Source: Streptomyces himastatinicus ATCC 53653
GTDB lineage: Bacteria; Actinomycetota; Actinomycetes; Streptomycetales; Streptomycetaceae
Assembly: GCF_000158915.1 (NCBI RefSeq)
Contig: NZ_GG657754.1
Span: 1,715,931-1,779,930 of the forward strand
DNA: 64,000 bases
Direction of reading: 5' to 3'
The notes beneath the pieces are model-generated. The model ran no database searches. It was given only the letters and a program-made list of their open reading frames with translations, and was not told the DNA's origin. The translations under genes and the position numbers were made by a program. Shown here one piece after another: positions 1-10,200 of this stretch (positions are counted from its first letter, which is position 1; every line of letters begins with the position of its first letter).

Positions 1-212
1 TGCAGTCCCTCGTCCTGGAACCCGGGAGGCATGCGGACGTCCGTGAGGACGATGTCGGGGACGTGCGCCTCGACGGCGGCGAGCAGCGCGGGAGCGTCGC
101 CGACGGCCGCGACCACGTCGTGGCCGCAGCGGCCGAGCAGCCCGATGAGCCCTTCCCGCAGCAGCACGCTGTCCTCGGCCAGTACTACGCGCAGCGGTCG
201 ATCCGTTCGCAA
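1..212 (-). CDS. NarL/LuxR-type response regulator, N-terminal part (cut by window edge)
   Basis: Only the first ~70 codons are present. The receiver start VVLAEDSVLLREGL carries the acidic pair, and DIVLTDVRMP holds the phospho-acceptor Asp in the usual place. TTG at 212 is chosen as start because GGAG lies about 5-6 bases upstream; this start overlaps the end of the histidine kinase gene by 28 bases, implying translational coupling. The output domain is outside the window; NarL/LuxR type is inferred from the kinase partner. It probably receives phosphate from the adjacent kinase and controls the divergent ABC transporter operon. Confidence 0.85.
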   Translation of the reverse strand, partial: MRTDRPLRVVLAEDSVLLREGLIGLLGRCGHDVVAAVGDAPALLAAVEAHVPDIVLTDVRMPPGFQDEGL

Positions 213-1474
213 GGAAACTCCACACGCAGCAGGGTCGGTCCGCCCGGCGGGCTGGACAGGGAGAGTCTGCCACCGAGCGCGGACACCCGGTCCCCGAGGC
301 CGGTGAGCCCGCTTCCGGCGCCGGGGTCCGCGCCGCCCCGGCCGTCGTCGCGCACCTGGACGAACAGTCGTCCGTCGCGGTGCGCGCCGCGAACCTCCGC
401 GCGGCTCGCCCCGCTGTGCCGGGCGATGTTGGTGAGGGCCTCGCGGACCACGAAGTACGCGGCGGCCTCGACCGCCTGGGGCAGCCGTCCGGGCAGTTCC
501 AGGGCCACGTCCACGGGAACCACGGAGCGGTCCGCGGCGTCGGCGACCGCCGCGGGGAGGCCGTAGTCCGCGAGCACCTTGGGGTGGATGCCGTGGATGA
601 GTTCGCGCAGCTCCGCGAGCGCCTGGTCCGCCTCCTCCTGGGCCGTGGCGAGCTGGTCGGCGAGCGGGCCCGGAGTGACGTCCAGGCGGGCCAGGCCGAG
701 CGTCATCGTGAGCGCCACCAGCCGCTGCTGGGCTCCGTCGTGGAGATCGCGTTCGATGCGCCGCCGTTCCGTCTCGAAGGCGTCCACCAACCGGAGGCGG
801 GAGCGGGCGAGTTCGGTGACCTCCGCCTTCAGGTCGCCCTCGCGCGGGGCGATCAGCAGCCGCGTCAGTTCGGCCCGGGCCCCGGCCACGACCCCCAGCA
901 CATAGCCGCCCAGGCCCAGGAGCAGCAGTCCGAGCGCGGCGACCGCGAAGGCGACCGGCCAGGAGGTGACGATCCACTGCTTGAGCACCTTCGTCTCCCG
1001 GCCGCCACCGACCGTGGCCATCAGCAGCGGTGTCGCGACCACGGACAGCGGGGCGAGCAGGGTGACCGCGAGGACGATCGCGTCGACCGGCCACAGCAGC
1101 ACCGCGAACAGCACGGCGTATCCCAGCTCCCGCCATGTCGTCCGCTCCCTCATGCGGGTGGTCAGCCAGCCCCACAGGCCGTAGGCGGTGGGCGCCCGGT
1201 GCTGGTCGGGGGCCGGGTCCCGGTCGATCAGGCGCAGCCTGTGCCGCTCCACCCAGGCCACCGGGATTCCGGCGAGCGCGGCGAGGAGGAGCAGCGGCAG
1301 CCCCACCAGTACGACGGCGAGGATGCCGCCCGCCGCGGCCGTGGTGGCGATCCCCGCGAGGGCGACCGCGCCGGTCACCGCACCGGTGAGCAGGTATCCG
1401 GCCGAACGCCACGGCCACGACGACAGCAGGAAGCCCGGCCCGGACATGGCCTGCCACACATTCCGAGGGTGCAT
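185..1474 (-). CDS. Two-component sensor histidine kinase (HisKA_3 / DesK-NarL type)
   Basis: An N-terminal membrane region with several hydrophobic segments (sensor/anchor) is followed by the dimerisation and phospho-acceptor helix with ERDLHDGAQQRL, the signature of HisKA_3 kinases (His of LHDG is phosphorylated). The C-terminal HATPase region has VRDDGRGG and a glycine-rich GSGLTGLGDRVSALGG lid. The reading frame is open upstream to 1651, but the residues beyond 1474 are arginine/proline rich and not membrane-like, so ATG 1474 is preferred; ATG 1447 is an alternative. It overlaps the following response regulator. The divergent FtsX-type transporter suggests a cell-envelope or antibiotic-sensing role, possibly for the cluster's own lipopeptide (inference). 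Confidence 0.88.
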   Translation of the reverse strand: MHPRNVWQAMSGPGFLLSSWPWRSAGYLLTGAVTGAVALAGIATTAAAGGILAVVLVGLPLLLLAALAGIPVAWVERHRLRLIDRDPAPDQHRAPTAYGLWGWLTTRMRERTTWRELGYAVLFAVLLWPVDAIVLAVTLLAPLSVVATPLLMATVGGGRETKVLKQWIVTSWPVAFAVAALGLLLLGLGGYVLGVVAGARAELTRLLIAPREGDLKAEVTELARSRLRLVDAFETERRRIERDLHDGAQQRLVALTMTLGLARLDVTPGPLADQLATAQEEADQALAELRELIHGIHPKVLADYGLPAAVADAADRSVVPVDVALELPGRLPQAVEAAAYFVVREALTNIARHSGASRAEVRGAHRDGRLFVQVRDDGRGGADPGAGSGLTGLGDRVSALGGRLSLSSPPGGPTLLRVEFPCERIDRCA

Positions 1475-1601
1475 GGAGGTCACCGTAGAAGGCCCGACCT
1501 GCCCGTGCCATCGGTCCAGGGGGTGTACCGGGGGTATGCCTGGCCCTACCCCAAGTCTCGGTTCCGCCGTACTGCGCCGTGGTGTCCGGGCGCGGTTTCG
1601 T

Positions 1602-1665
1602 GGCGTTCGACATCGATACGACTCGGCATCCAAACGACTCGGCATCCGCACGACTCGACATCGCT
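1602..1665 (+). repeat. Four imperfect 16-bp tandem repeats before the ABC transporter gene
   Basis: Units begin at 1602, 1618, 1634 and 1650 with core ACTCGGCATC or TCGACATCG. The second and third units match at 14 of 16 positions; the first is the most diverged. The array ends 15 bases before the ABC start codon, in the 206-bp divergent region between the kinase and ABC genes. Spacing and place suggest an operator array, perhaps for the adjacent response regulator. A separate GGGGTA...TACCCC inverted pair lies near 1530-1555. Confidence 0.5.
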
Positions 1666-1680
1666 ACGAGCGGGGACACA

Positions 1681-2444
1681 TGAACAACGACGCGATCCGA
1701 TTGCGCTCCGTCAGCAGACGCTTCGGCTCCGGCGACGGCGCGGTGACCGCGCTCGACCGGGTCTCGCTCTCCTTCCCCGCGGGGACGTTCACCGCCGTCA
1801 TGGGCCCGTCCGGCTCGGGCAAGTCGACGCTGTTGCAGTGCGCGGCGGGGCTGGACCGCCCCACGTCGGGGTCGGTCACCGTGGGCGGCACCGAGCTGAC
1901 GACACTGAGCGAAACCCGGCTGACGCTGCTGCGGCGCCGGCGCATCGGCTTCGTGTTCCAGGCGTTCAACCTGCTGCCGTCCCTGACCGCCCAGCAGAAC
2001 GTGGCGCTGCCCCTACGGCTGGCGGGCCGCCGTCCCTCCGCGGCCCGGGTGCGCGAGGTGCTCACGCAGGTCGGGCTCGGCGAACGGGCCCGGCACCGGC
2101 CGTCCGAGCTGTCCGGCGGCCAGCAGCAACGGGTCGCCCTGGCCCGCGCCCTGATCACCCGCCCCGAGGTGCTCTTCGGCGACGAGCCGACCGGGGCCCT
2201 CGACACCCGGACCGGCCGGGAGGTGCTGGCCCTGCTGCGCGGCATGGTCGACGGCGAGGGGCAGACGGTCATCATGGTCACGCACGACCCGGTGGCCGCG
2301 TCCTGTGCCGACCGGGTGGTCTTCCTGGTCGACGGACGGGTCGGCGGCGAGCTGGCCGGGGCGGGCGCCGAGGCCATCGCCGCGCGCATGACCGGCCTGG
2401 AGAGCCCGGAGAGCGTGGAGAGCCCGGAGGACGTGCCGTGCTGA
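1681..2444 (+). CDS. ABC transporter ATP-binding protein (MacB/LolD type)
   Basis: This 254-codon protein has all ATPase motifs: Walker A GPSGSGKST, Q-loop in FVFQAFNLLPSLT, ABC signature LSGGQQQRVALARAL, Walker B VLFGDEPTGALD and H-loop MVTHD. The FQAFNLLPSLTA and DEPTGALD wording is typical of ATPases that pair with FtsX-fold permeases. Its stop overlaps the GTG start of the permease by 7 bases, so the two form one operon. It would power export or membrane extraction at the cytoplasmic face. A role in self-resistance to the lipopeptide is plausible because of the two-component system beside it, but the sequence does not prove it. Confidence 0.93.
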
Positions 2445-4936
2445 GCGTCGCCCTGAGCACCCTGCGCACGCGCTGGGTCACCTTCGCCGGCAGCTTCGTC
2501 GCCCTGTCGCTGGGTGTCGCGCTGCTCACCGTCATGGGCCTGGCCCTCGCCTCGTCGCTGGACGCGCCCGACCGGAAACCCGAACGGTTCGCCGCCGCGC
2601 CGGTGGTGGTCAAGGGAGCCGACACGCTGCGGGTGCCCACCCCGAACGGCGTCCGGGTCCGCAAGCTCGCACATCCGCGCGCCGTTCCCGCGGCGGTCGT
2701 CGCGCGCCTGCGGCGGCTCGGGCCCGTGGTCGAGGACCGTTCGTTCGCCGTACGGGCGCGGGGCGGGCCGGGTGATCTGGTGGGCCACCCCTGGTCCACC
2801 GCCGCGTTCGCCCGGTACGGGATCGGCGCGGGGCGTGCGCCCCGCGCGGCCGACGAGGTGGCCGTCAGCGGCGACTGGGCGAAACCGGGCGAGCGGGTAC
2901 GGACCGGTGGCGGCACGGTACGGGTCGTCGGCACCGTACGGATCGCCGGGGCCGCCGTCGGACGCGGCTTCGAGAACGCCGTCTTCTACACCGACCAGCG
3001 CGCCGCCCGCCTCTCCCCCCGCAGCGTCCAGCTCGTCGTGGACGCCGCCCCGGCAGCCGTGCGCGCGGCGGTGCGCGGCAGCGAGGGGGTCCGGGTCCTC
3101 ACCGGGGACGGGCGCCGCGACGCCGACCCCGGCCCGGACCGGGACCGCGAGGCGCTGATGGCGATGAACGCCCTGTTCGGCACGGCCGGTGGGGTCACCG
3201 CCTTCGTGTCGGTGTTCGTGGTGGCATCCACCTTCGCGTTCGCGGTGGCCCAGCGGCGCCGCGAGTTCGGGCTGCTGCGCACGGCCGGGGCGACGCCGGG
3301 GCAGCTCCGCCGGATGGTGTTCACCGAGGCCCTCATGGTCGGCGTCCTCGCCTCGGCCACCGGTTGCCTGCTCGGCGCGTACGGTGCGCCACGGCTGGCC
3401 GCGTGGGTGGTCGACGGGGGTGTCGCGCCCGGCTGGTTCACCATCGGCGACCACGTCTGGCCGTACCACGTGGCGTTCTGGACGGGTCTGCTGGTCGCCC
3501 TGTGCGGTGTGGCGGCCGCGTCCTGGCGGGCGGGCCGTACGGGACCCGCCCAGGCGCTGCGCGAGGCCGCCGTGGACACTGGGACGATGCCCCCGGGACG
3601 GTGGCTGTCCGGCCTGGCGCTCCTGCTGACCGCCGTCATCACCCTGTGCCTGGCCCTGGCCACCGACCCGGGAGAGCTGCTGCACCGGAAGACCTATATG
3701 AGCCGTCCGATGCTGCTCATCACCGCGGTCGCGCTGCTCGCGCCCGCCGTGGTGCCCCCGCTGACCCGGCTGATCGCCTGGCTCCCGGCCCAACTCCCCG
3801 GCGCCGGTGGCATGCTGGTGCGCGAGAACGCCGCCGCCGGAGTGCGCCGCACCGCCGCGGTCGCGGCGCCCGTGCTGGTCACGGTCGCCCTCACGGGTTC
3901 GCTCCTGGGCGCCACCGCGACGCTGAACGAGGCGAAGGCCGGCGAAGTCCGCGCGCGGACGGCGGCCGACTTCGTCATCACTCCGGCAGGAGGAACGGGC
4001 TTCGACGCGGCGACCCTGCGACAGCTGCGCGCGGTGCCCGGCGCCGAGGTGTCCGCGAGCGCGTCGAGCGCCGTCTACGTCCTGGAGGACGGCGTGTCCC
4101 TCGTGGCGTCCGAGGCCCGCGCCGTCGCCCCAGGGCCGCTCGCCGCCACCACCCGGCTGCCGGTCCAAGCCGGAAGGGCCGGTGATCTCGACGACGGCTC
4201 CATCATCGTCAACGGCGAGTGGCAGCAGCACACCGTGGGCCGACGCGTCCCGGTGTGGCTCGGCGACGGCAGCAGGAAGTGGCTGCGTATCGTCGCCGTG
4301 ATGGCCACCGGCACCGGCGGCAACGGCGTCTACGTCACCCCGCGCAACGCCCCGGGCGCCACCGTCGACCGGGTCGACATCACCCTCACCGACGGCGCCG
4401 ACGCGAGCGCCGTGGCCGCCGCGCTGAAGAAGGCGGTGGACACCACGGGCGGGCGGCTCCTCACCAAGGACCAATGGATCAGGGCGAGTTACCCCCGGAC
4501 GAAGGACATCACCCGGATCGGTCTGCTGCTGGTCCTCGGCATCGCCCTCCTCTACACCGGAATCTCCCTGGCCAACACCATGGCCATGGCGACCTCCGAC
4601 CGCGTCCGCGACCTGGCCACCCTGCGTCTGGCCGGGGCCACCCCGGGACAGATCCTGCGGCTGGTGGGCGCCGAGGCGCTGATGGTGGTCGTGGTCGGCG
4701 CGGTGCTGGGTGTCCTCGTCGCCGGGCTCAATCTGATGGGCATGGGGAGCGCCCTGCACCTACTGTCGGCGCCGACCACGGTCCGGATCCCGTGGACGGC
4801 CATCGGCGCCGCCGTGGGCGCGTGCGCGATGCTCGCCGTGGTCTCGTCCGTCGCCCCCGCCGCGCTCATGCTGCGCCGGCGGACCGCCCCGAAAGCCCTT
4901 TTCCAACGGACCGGATCTCGTCGCCACGGCGGCTGA
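2438..4936 (+). CDS. FtsX-family ABC transporter permease
   Basis: The 832-residue protein starts at GTG 2438, which overlaps the ATPase gene. An N-terminal membrane segment (FAGSFVALSLGVALLTVMGL) precedes a large extracellular MacB-like domain (about residues 50-240), then an FtsX membrane block (about 247-375, with RRREFGLLRTAGATPGQ), a second extracellular region, and a terminal FtsX block (about 690-815, with DLATLRLAGATPGQ). The double FtsX layout and length fit actinobacterial MacB/BceB-like permeases. The open frame extends upstream to 380, but that part runs opposite to the kinase gene and is not coding. It ends 291 bp before NRPS1. Confidence 0.92.
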   Translation: MLSVALSTLRTRWVTFAGSFVALSLGVALLTVMGLALASSLDAPDRKPERFAAAPVVVKGADTLRVPTPNGVRVRKLAHPRAVPAAVVARLRRLGPVVEDRSFAVRARGGPGDLVGHPWSTAAFARYGIGAGRAPRAADEVAVSGDWAKPGERVRTGGGTVRVVGTVRIAGAAVGRGFENAVFYTDQRAARLSPRSVQLVVDAAPAAVRAAVRGSEGVRVLTGDGRRDADPGPDRDREALMAMNALFGTAGGVTAFVSVFVVASTFAFAVAQRRREFGLLRTAGATPGQLRRMVFTEALMVGVLASATGCLLGAYGAPRLAAWVVDGGVAPGWFTIGDHVWPYHVAFWTGLLVALCGVAAASWRAGRTGPAQALREAAVDTGTMPPGRWLSGLALLLTAVITLCLALATDPGELLHRKTYMSRPMLLITAVALLAPAVVPPLTRLIAWLPAQLPGAGGMLVRENAAAGVRRTAAVAAPVLVTVALTGSLLGATATLNEAKAGEVRARTAADFVITPAGGTGFDAATLRQLRAVPGAEVSASASSAVYVLEDGVSLVASEARAVAPGPLAATTRLPVQAGRAGDLDDGSIIVNGEWQQHTVGRRVPVWLGDGSRKWLRIVAVMATGTGGNGVYVTPRNAPGATVDRVDITLTDGADASAVAAALKKAVDTTGGRLLTKDQWIRASYPRTKDITRIGLLLVLGIALLYTGISLANTMAMATSDRVRDLATLRLAGATPGQILRLVGAEALMVVVVGAVLGVLVAGLNLMGMGSALHLLSAPTTVRIPWTAIGAAVGACAMLAVVSSVAPAALMLRRRTAPKALFQRTGSRRHGG

Positions 4937-4968
4937 AACCGAATACCCGCCAGTTAATTACAGCGGCT

Positions 4969-5010
4969 CTGAACGTGCGCTGAATGCGCGCTGAGCAAAA
5001 GGCCTGACCT
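4969..5010 (+). promoter_or_regulatory. SARP-type 11-bp direct repeats before the NRPS operon
   Basis: CTGAACG, CTGAATG and CTGAGCA begin at 4969, 4980 and 4991, an exact 11-bp step (one helical turn); a further CTGACC begins at 5004. SARP regulators are known to bind heptamer-like direct repeats spaced by 11 bp next to the -35 region. A TATACA candidate -10 box lies at 5013-5018. The same motif and period occur at 54668 and 59531, and a SARP gene is encoded at 60888-61739, so the cluster regulator probably activates here. Confidence 0.7.
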
Positions 5011-5012
5011 CC

Positions 5013-5018
5013 TATACA
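5013..5018 (+). promoter_or_regulatory. Candidate -10 box of the NRPS operon promoter
   Basis: TATACA stands out in GC-rich DNA and lies just downstream of the SARP-like repeats. A normal -35 would fall on the third repeat, as in SARP-activated promoters. The predicted transcript would have a leader of about 200 bases before GTG 5228. Confidence 0.45.
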
Positions 5019-5119
5019 TCCACCCTGAGCGTCGATCATGATGATTCAACCTTCATCGGCGGGACGGCGACACCGGAAGGCACCGTCCAACTGAATTCCG
5101 CTGCCAGGTTTTGCCATTG

Positions 5120-5198
5120 CGGATATGCGTCCCTCATGAGGAGCCAATTGCCAGGGCGCCGCGCCGGGTGCGGCCCAGTGGTCGGAAACGCATATCCG
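5120..5198 (+). other. Leader inverted repeat upstream of NRPS1
   Basis: CGGATATGCGT (5120-5130) is perfectly complementary to ACGCATATCCG (5188-5198), and pairing may extend with a bulge into TTGC/GCAA flanks. The enclosed GC-rich segment can also fold. It ends 18 bases before the GGGGAG ribosome site. It could be a leader RNA structure or a protein site; there is no run of T that would make it a clear terminator. Confidence 0.4.
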
Positions 5199-5227
5199 GA
5201 ATCGCAATCAGGATGGGGAGATCCACT

Positions 5228-7270
5228 GTGACGCCGACTCGTGACCTGTTCTATCCGGACTTTCCGACGCTGGTCGACGCCGTGCGGGGGTGGGCGGAAC
5301 AACGCCCGGACCACATCGCCCTGGCGTTCCTGCCGGACGGTGAGCGGGAGCAGGCGCGGCTGACGTACGCCGACATCGACCGAGCCGCGCGCCGGACCGC
5401 GGCGGGACTGCGTCAACTGGCCGCGCCCGGCGACCGGGTGCTGCTGTGCTGCTCGTCCAGCCCGGACTTCGTGGCGTCCTTCCTGGGCTGCCTCTACGCC
5501 GGGATCATCCCGGTCCCGGTGCCCGCGCCCGGAACCACCCGGCACGTCGACCGGCTGTCCGGGATCGTCGCCGACTCAGGCGCGACCCTCGTCCTGGCCG
5601 ACGCCGACACGTTCGGCCGGTTCGAGGTCCGGCCGGGCGAACCGTTCATGGGCATCCGCTGGGGCACGTTGCCGGATCTCAGACGCGCGAGACACGAGTG
5701 GACGCGACACGCGACCCGTACCCGCGGGGGAGTATCTCTTCCTCCAGTACACTTCGGTTCGACGAGCACCCGAAGGGTGTCGTCGTCAGCAACGCACTTG
5801 CCGTGAACATCGCGTGATGGCCCGGCGTCGGGCAGCACCCGGGCACCCGGATCGTCAGCTGGCTGCCGATCCACCACGACATGGGCCTGATCGGGGCGCT
5901 GCTGCTACCGCTGTGGCAGGGGCTTTTCGCGGCCCTGATGCCACCGGCGGCCTTCATCCGCGACCCGATGCGCTGGCTGCGCGCGATCTCCCGGTACCGG
6001 GCCACGCTGGTCCACGGGCCGAACTTCGCGTACGAGCTGTGCTGCGGCCGGGCGAGCGGCAAGGATCTCACCGGACTCGACCTGTCCAGCCTGGAGACCG
6101 TCGTCAACGCCGCCGAGCCGATCCGGCCCGCGACGCTGGAGCGCTTCAGCCACCAGTTCGCCCCCGCCGGGTTCCGCCGGTCGTCGTTCTACCCGTCGTA
6201 CGGCCTCGCCGAAGCGACCCTCGTCGCCTCGGGCGGCTATCTGGGCGCCGAGCCGGGGATCGTGGTCGACCCGGACGCGTTCGAACAGGACCGCGTGGTC
6301 GACGCCGCGAGCGGGACACCGGGGCGGACCGTGGTGAACTGCGGCCGCCCCTCGCTCGGGTTCGACGTGGCCATCGTCGACCCGGAGACGCTCCGCGCAT
6401 GCGGCCCCGACGAGGTGGGCGAGATCTGGCTCGCCGGTGAGAGCGTCGCCCTGGGCTACTGGAACAACCCGGAGGCGACCGCCTCGGACTTCGGCGTGCG
6501 GCTGCCGTCCCAACCCGGCCACGCCTTCCTGCGCACCGGCGATCTCGGCTTTCTGCGCGACGGCGAGCTGTATGTGACCGGCCGGTTGAAAGACCTCATC
6601 ATCGTGGCCGGCCGGAACCACTACCCGCAGGACGTCGAGGCGACGGTCGAGGAGCATCCGGCGATCCGGACCAGCAACAGCATCGCCTTCGCGCTCACCG
6701 GCGACGACACGCTCACCGGGGACGACTCAGGCGACGACGGCGAACAGCTCGGCATCGTCGCCGAGGTGCGAGGCAGCCAACTGCGCGGCGACCTGACCAC
6801 GGTGGCCGAGGAGCTGGCCGCGGCCATCTGGGACGCACACGAGCTGCGCGTGCGCGAGGTCGCCCTGATCCGGCCGGGCGCGCTGCCGAAGACATCGAGC
6901 GGCAAGCTGCGCCGCCGGTACACCCGCGAGCTGCTGCGCGGCAACGAGCTGAAGGCCGTACTGCGCTGGCCGGAGGCGGGCGCCCCGGCGGACAGCGGCC
7001 CGGACACATCGCTGCGGCTGCGGCTGGAGCGGCTGCCCGAAGCGGACCGCGGCCCCCTGCTGCGGGAGGCGGTCACCGGCGAGCTGGCCACCGTACTCGG
7101 CCGGTCGGCCACCGACGGCGTGACGTCCGACCGCCCGCTGCGCGAACTCGGACTCGACTCCCTCCAGGCGGTACGGCTCCAGCGGCGGCTGGCCGACGTC
7201 ACCGGGCTCGCCCTGCCGCCCACCCTGCTGTACGACCACACCACCCCGGCGGAGGTCGCGGCCTACCTCG
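5228..7270 (+). other. Loading module: fatty acyl-AMP ligase plus ACP
   Basis: FAAL landmarks: TYADIDRAARRTA near the start, LFLQYTS(GS)TSTPKG, WLPIHHDMGLIGALLLPLWQG, SYGLAEATL (6199), and RTGDLGFLRDGELYVTGRLKDLIIVAGRN (A7-A8 region, 6532-6614). The residues DLIIVAGRNHYPQDVE are typical of FAALs rather than amino-acid A domains. The ACP follows at about 7020-7270 with LGLDSLQ. A fused FAAL-ACP means no separate acyl-loading gene is needed. Confidence 0.85.
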
Positions 7271-10200
7271 GCACCGCGTGGAACGTCGGCGAGCTGATGT
7301 CCGCGGCGGAGCGGGCGGGCGCCCGACTCCTGCTGGACGGCGACCGGCTGGTGGTCGACGCGCCGCCCGGTGCGCTGACCGGCGAACTGCGGTCCGCCAT
7401 CGGCCGGTACGAGGCCGAGCTGATCGCGGCGCTGCGCCACGGCGAGACGGACACCCCGATCCTCCCGGCCGGCGGCGACCCGACGGACGACGGCGACCCC
7501 CTGTCCGCCGGCCAGGCCGGGCTGTGGCTGATCGAGCGGTCCCACGGCGCGAGCGCGCTGTACCACGTGCACTTCCGGCTGCGCTGGACCGGCCCGCTGG
7601 ACCGGGACATCCTGGCCTCCTGCCTGCGCGGCGTCATCGCCCGCCACGCCGCCCTGCGCACCCGGTTCACCGACCGGGACGGGACGCCGCGGGCGCTGGT
7701 GTCCCCCGCCGCGGACGTCGAGCTGGGCCACCTCGACCTGCGCGGCCGCCCGGACGCCGCCGACGCCGCGGACACCGCCATCGCGGACCAGCAGCACACC
7801 GCGTTCGACCTGAACACCGGCCCGCTGCTGCGCGCGCTCGTCATCACCCGGGCGGACCACGATCACCTCATCTCGGTGACCCAGCACCACATCATCACCG
7901 ACGGCTGGTCCATCGGTCTCCTGCTCACCGAGCTGCTGGAGGACTACCGCGCGGCCGTCCTCGGCGAACCGCTCCACCGGCCGGTCCCGGCGCTCCAGTA
8001 CGCCGACTACGCGCGCTGGCAGCAGAGTCGGCGCGAAACCCCCGCGTACCGGCGGACGCTGGACTGGTGGGGCACCCACCTCGACCAGCTGGAACCGCTG
8101 CCACTCGGCCGTGGTGGGCCCCGGTCGTCCGAGGCTGCACCGAACCACCACGGCGCCACCGAATCCTTCGAACTGCCCGCCGAACACGCCGACGCCCTGC
8201 GGGACGTGGCCAAGTCCTGCGACACCACCCTCTACACCGTCCTGCTCGCCGCCTGGGCCGCCGTACTGCAACGCCACACCGGTCAGGACGACTTCGCCAT
8301 CGGCACCATCACCAGCGGCCGGGCCCGGGCCGAACTGGAGCAGATGGTGGGCTTCTTCTCCAACACCGTCGTGCTGCGCTGCGACCTGTCGGGCGACCCG
8401 GCCGCCACCGAGCTGATCGGCCGTCTCGGCGCCGAGACGTCGGCCGCGTTCGCCCACGAGGTGCCGTTCGCCGATGTGGTGGTCGCGACCGGAGCGGCCG
8501 GGGCGGCCGGTGGCAGCGATCTGAACCCCCTCGTACAGGCCGCCTTCATCTTCGAGAACGCACAGCTGACCCCGGGCGCCGAGGCGGACCTGCTGCCCGG
8601 GCTCGACGCGCGGGTGTCCCTGGAGGGGCGTATCGACGCGGCCGTCGAGGGCACGGCCAAGTTCGACCTGTCGCTGGTCGTCTCCGAAACCGGGGCCGGA
8701 CTGACCGGCCTCTTCGAGTACGCGACCAGCACCTTCGACCCCGCCGACATGGTGCGGCTCCGCGACCACTTCCTGACCCTGCTGCGCAGCCTCACCGACC
8801 GTCCCGGCGATCCGGTCTCCAGCTTCGACCTGGTCGGCGACGCCGAACGCCGCGAGCTGACCGGCAACTCCTCCGGCCCCCGGCTGGACTTCCCCCGGGA
8901 CCAGGGCCTGCACGAGCTGTTCGAGGCGCAGGCCCGGCGGACACCGGACCGCGCGGCGGCGGTCCAGGGCGAGCGCACCGTCACGTACGCCGAGCTGGAC
9001 GCATGGGCGGAGCACCTGGCCGGGCTGCTGGCCACCGGTGGCCTGCGGGCCGGGGAGAACGTCGGCGTGGCGCTGCACCGGTCGCTCGAACTGATCGCCG
9101 CCGAGCTGGCCGTCCTGAAGGCCGGGGGGACGGTGGTCCCACTGGACCCGGACCTCCCCGCCGACCGGCTCACGTTCCTGCTCACCGACAGCGCCTCCCG
9201 GTTCGTGCTGAGCGACAGCGGGACGACCCTGCCGTCGGCCGTCGGAGGCAGTGTCGGAGGCGGAGTCGGCATCGGCCGGATCGACGCCGACCGGGAGCGT
9301 ACGGAGCGTACGGGTGGCGCCCGGGCGGTCCCGGCGCGCGGCACCGGCGGCGACTCGGTGGCGTACGTGCTGTACACCTCCGGGTCCACCGGCACCCCGA
9401 AGGGCGTGCTGCTGCCGCACCGGGCGATCGTGCGGCTCGTGGTCAGCGGTGGACTGGTTCCGGTGGACGCGGACACCCGCTCGGCGTTCGCGTCCAGCCC
9501 GAGCTTCGACGTGGCGACCCTCGAAATGTGGGGACCGCTGCTGTGCGGCGGCCAGGTCGCCGTGATCAGCCGGGACGAGGTGCTCGACCCGCGGCGCTTC
9601 GGCGCGGCGCTCACCCGGCACGGCGTCAACCTGCTGTGGCTGACCGCCGGCCTGTTCAACGAGTACGCCGACCAGCTCACGGAGCAGTTCGGCGCGCTGC
9701 GCCACCTGATCGTCGGCGGCGACGCGCTCACCCCCGACGTGGTCGCCGGAGTGCTGCGGTCGAACCACCCGCCACGGCACCTGGTCAACGGGTACGGGCC
9801 CACGGAGAGCACCTTCGCCGCCTCGTACGAGGTGCCGGGGCCGCCCGACGGATGGCGCAGCATTCCGATCGGCCGCCCGCTGCCCAACACCCGGATCTAC
9901 CTGCTGGACGGGCAGGGCCGCCCGGTCCCGGTCGGCGTCACGGGCGAGCTGTATCTCGGCGGGGAGGGCCTGGCGCACGGCTACCTCAACCAGCCGGGGC
10001 TGACCGCGCAACGGTTCCTGCCGAACCCGTATGCCGACGAGCCCGGCGCCCGCATGTACCGCACCGGGGACCTCGGTCGGTGGCTGCCGGACGGCACGAT
10101 CGAGTTCCTCGGGCGCGACGACTTCCAGGTGAAGGTCCGCGGCTTCCGGGTCGAACTCGGCGAGATCGAAACCCGGTTGCGCGAACATCCGGCGGTCGGA

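Noticed and set aside
380..2437. Apparent N-terminal extension of the permease frame back to 380
   Set aside because: It overlaps the kinase gene in antisense and the ATPase gene out of frame. The permease has a good GTG start at 2438 coupled to the ATPase stop.
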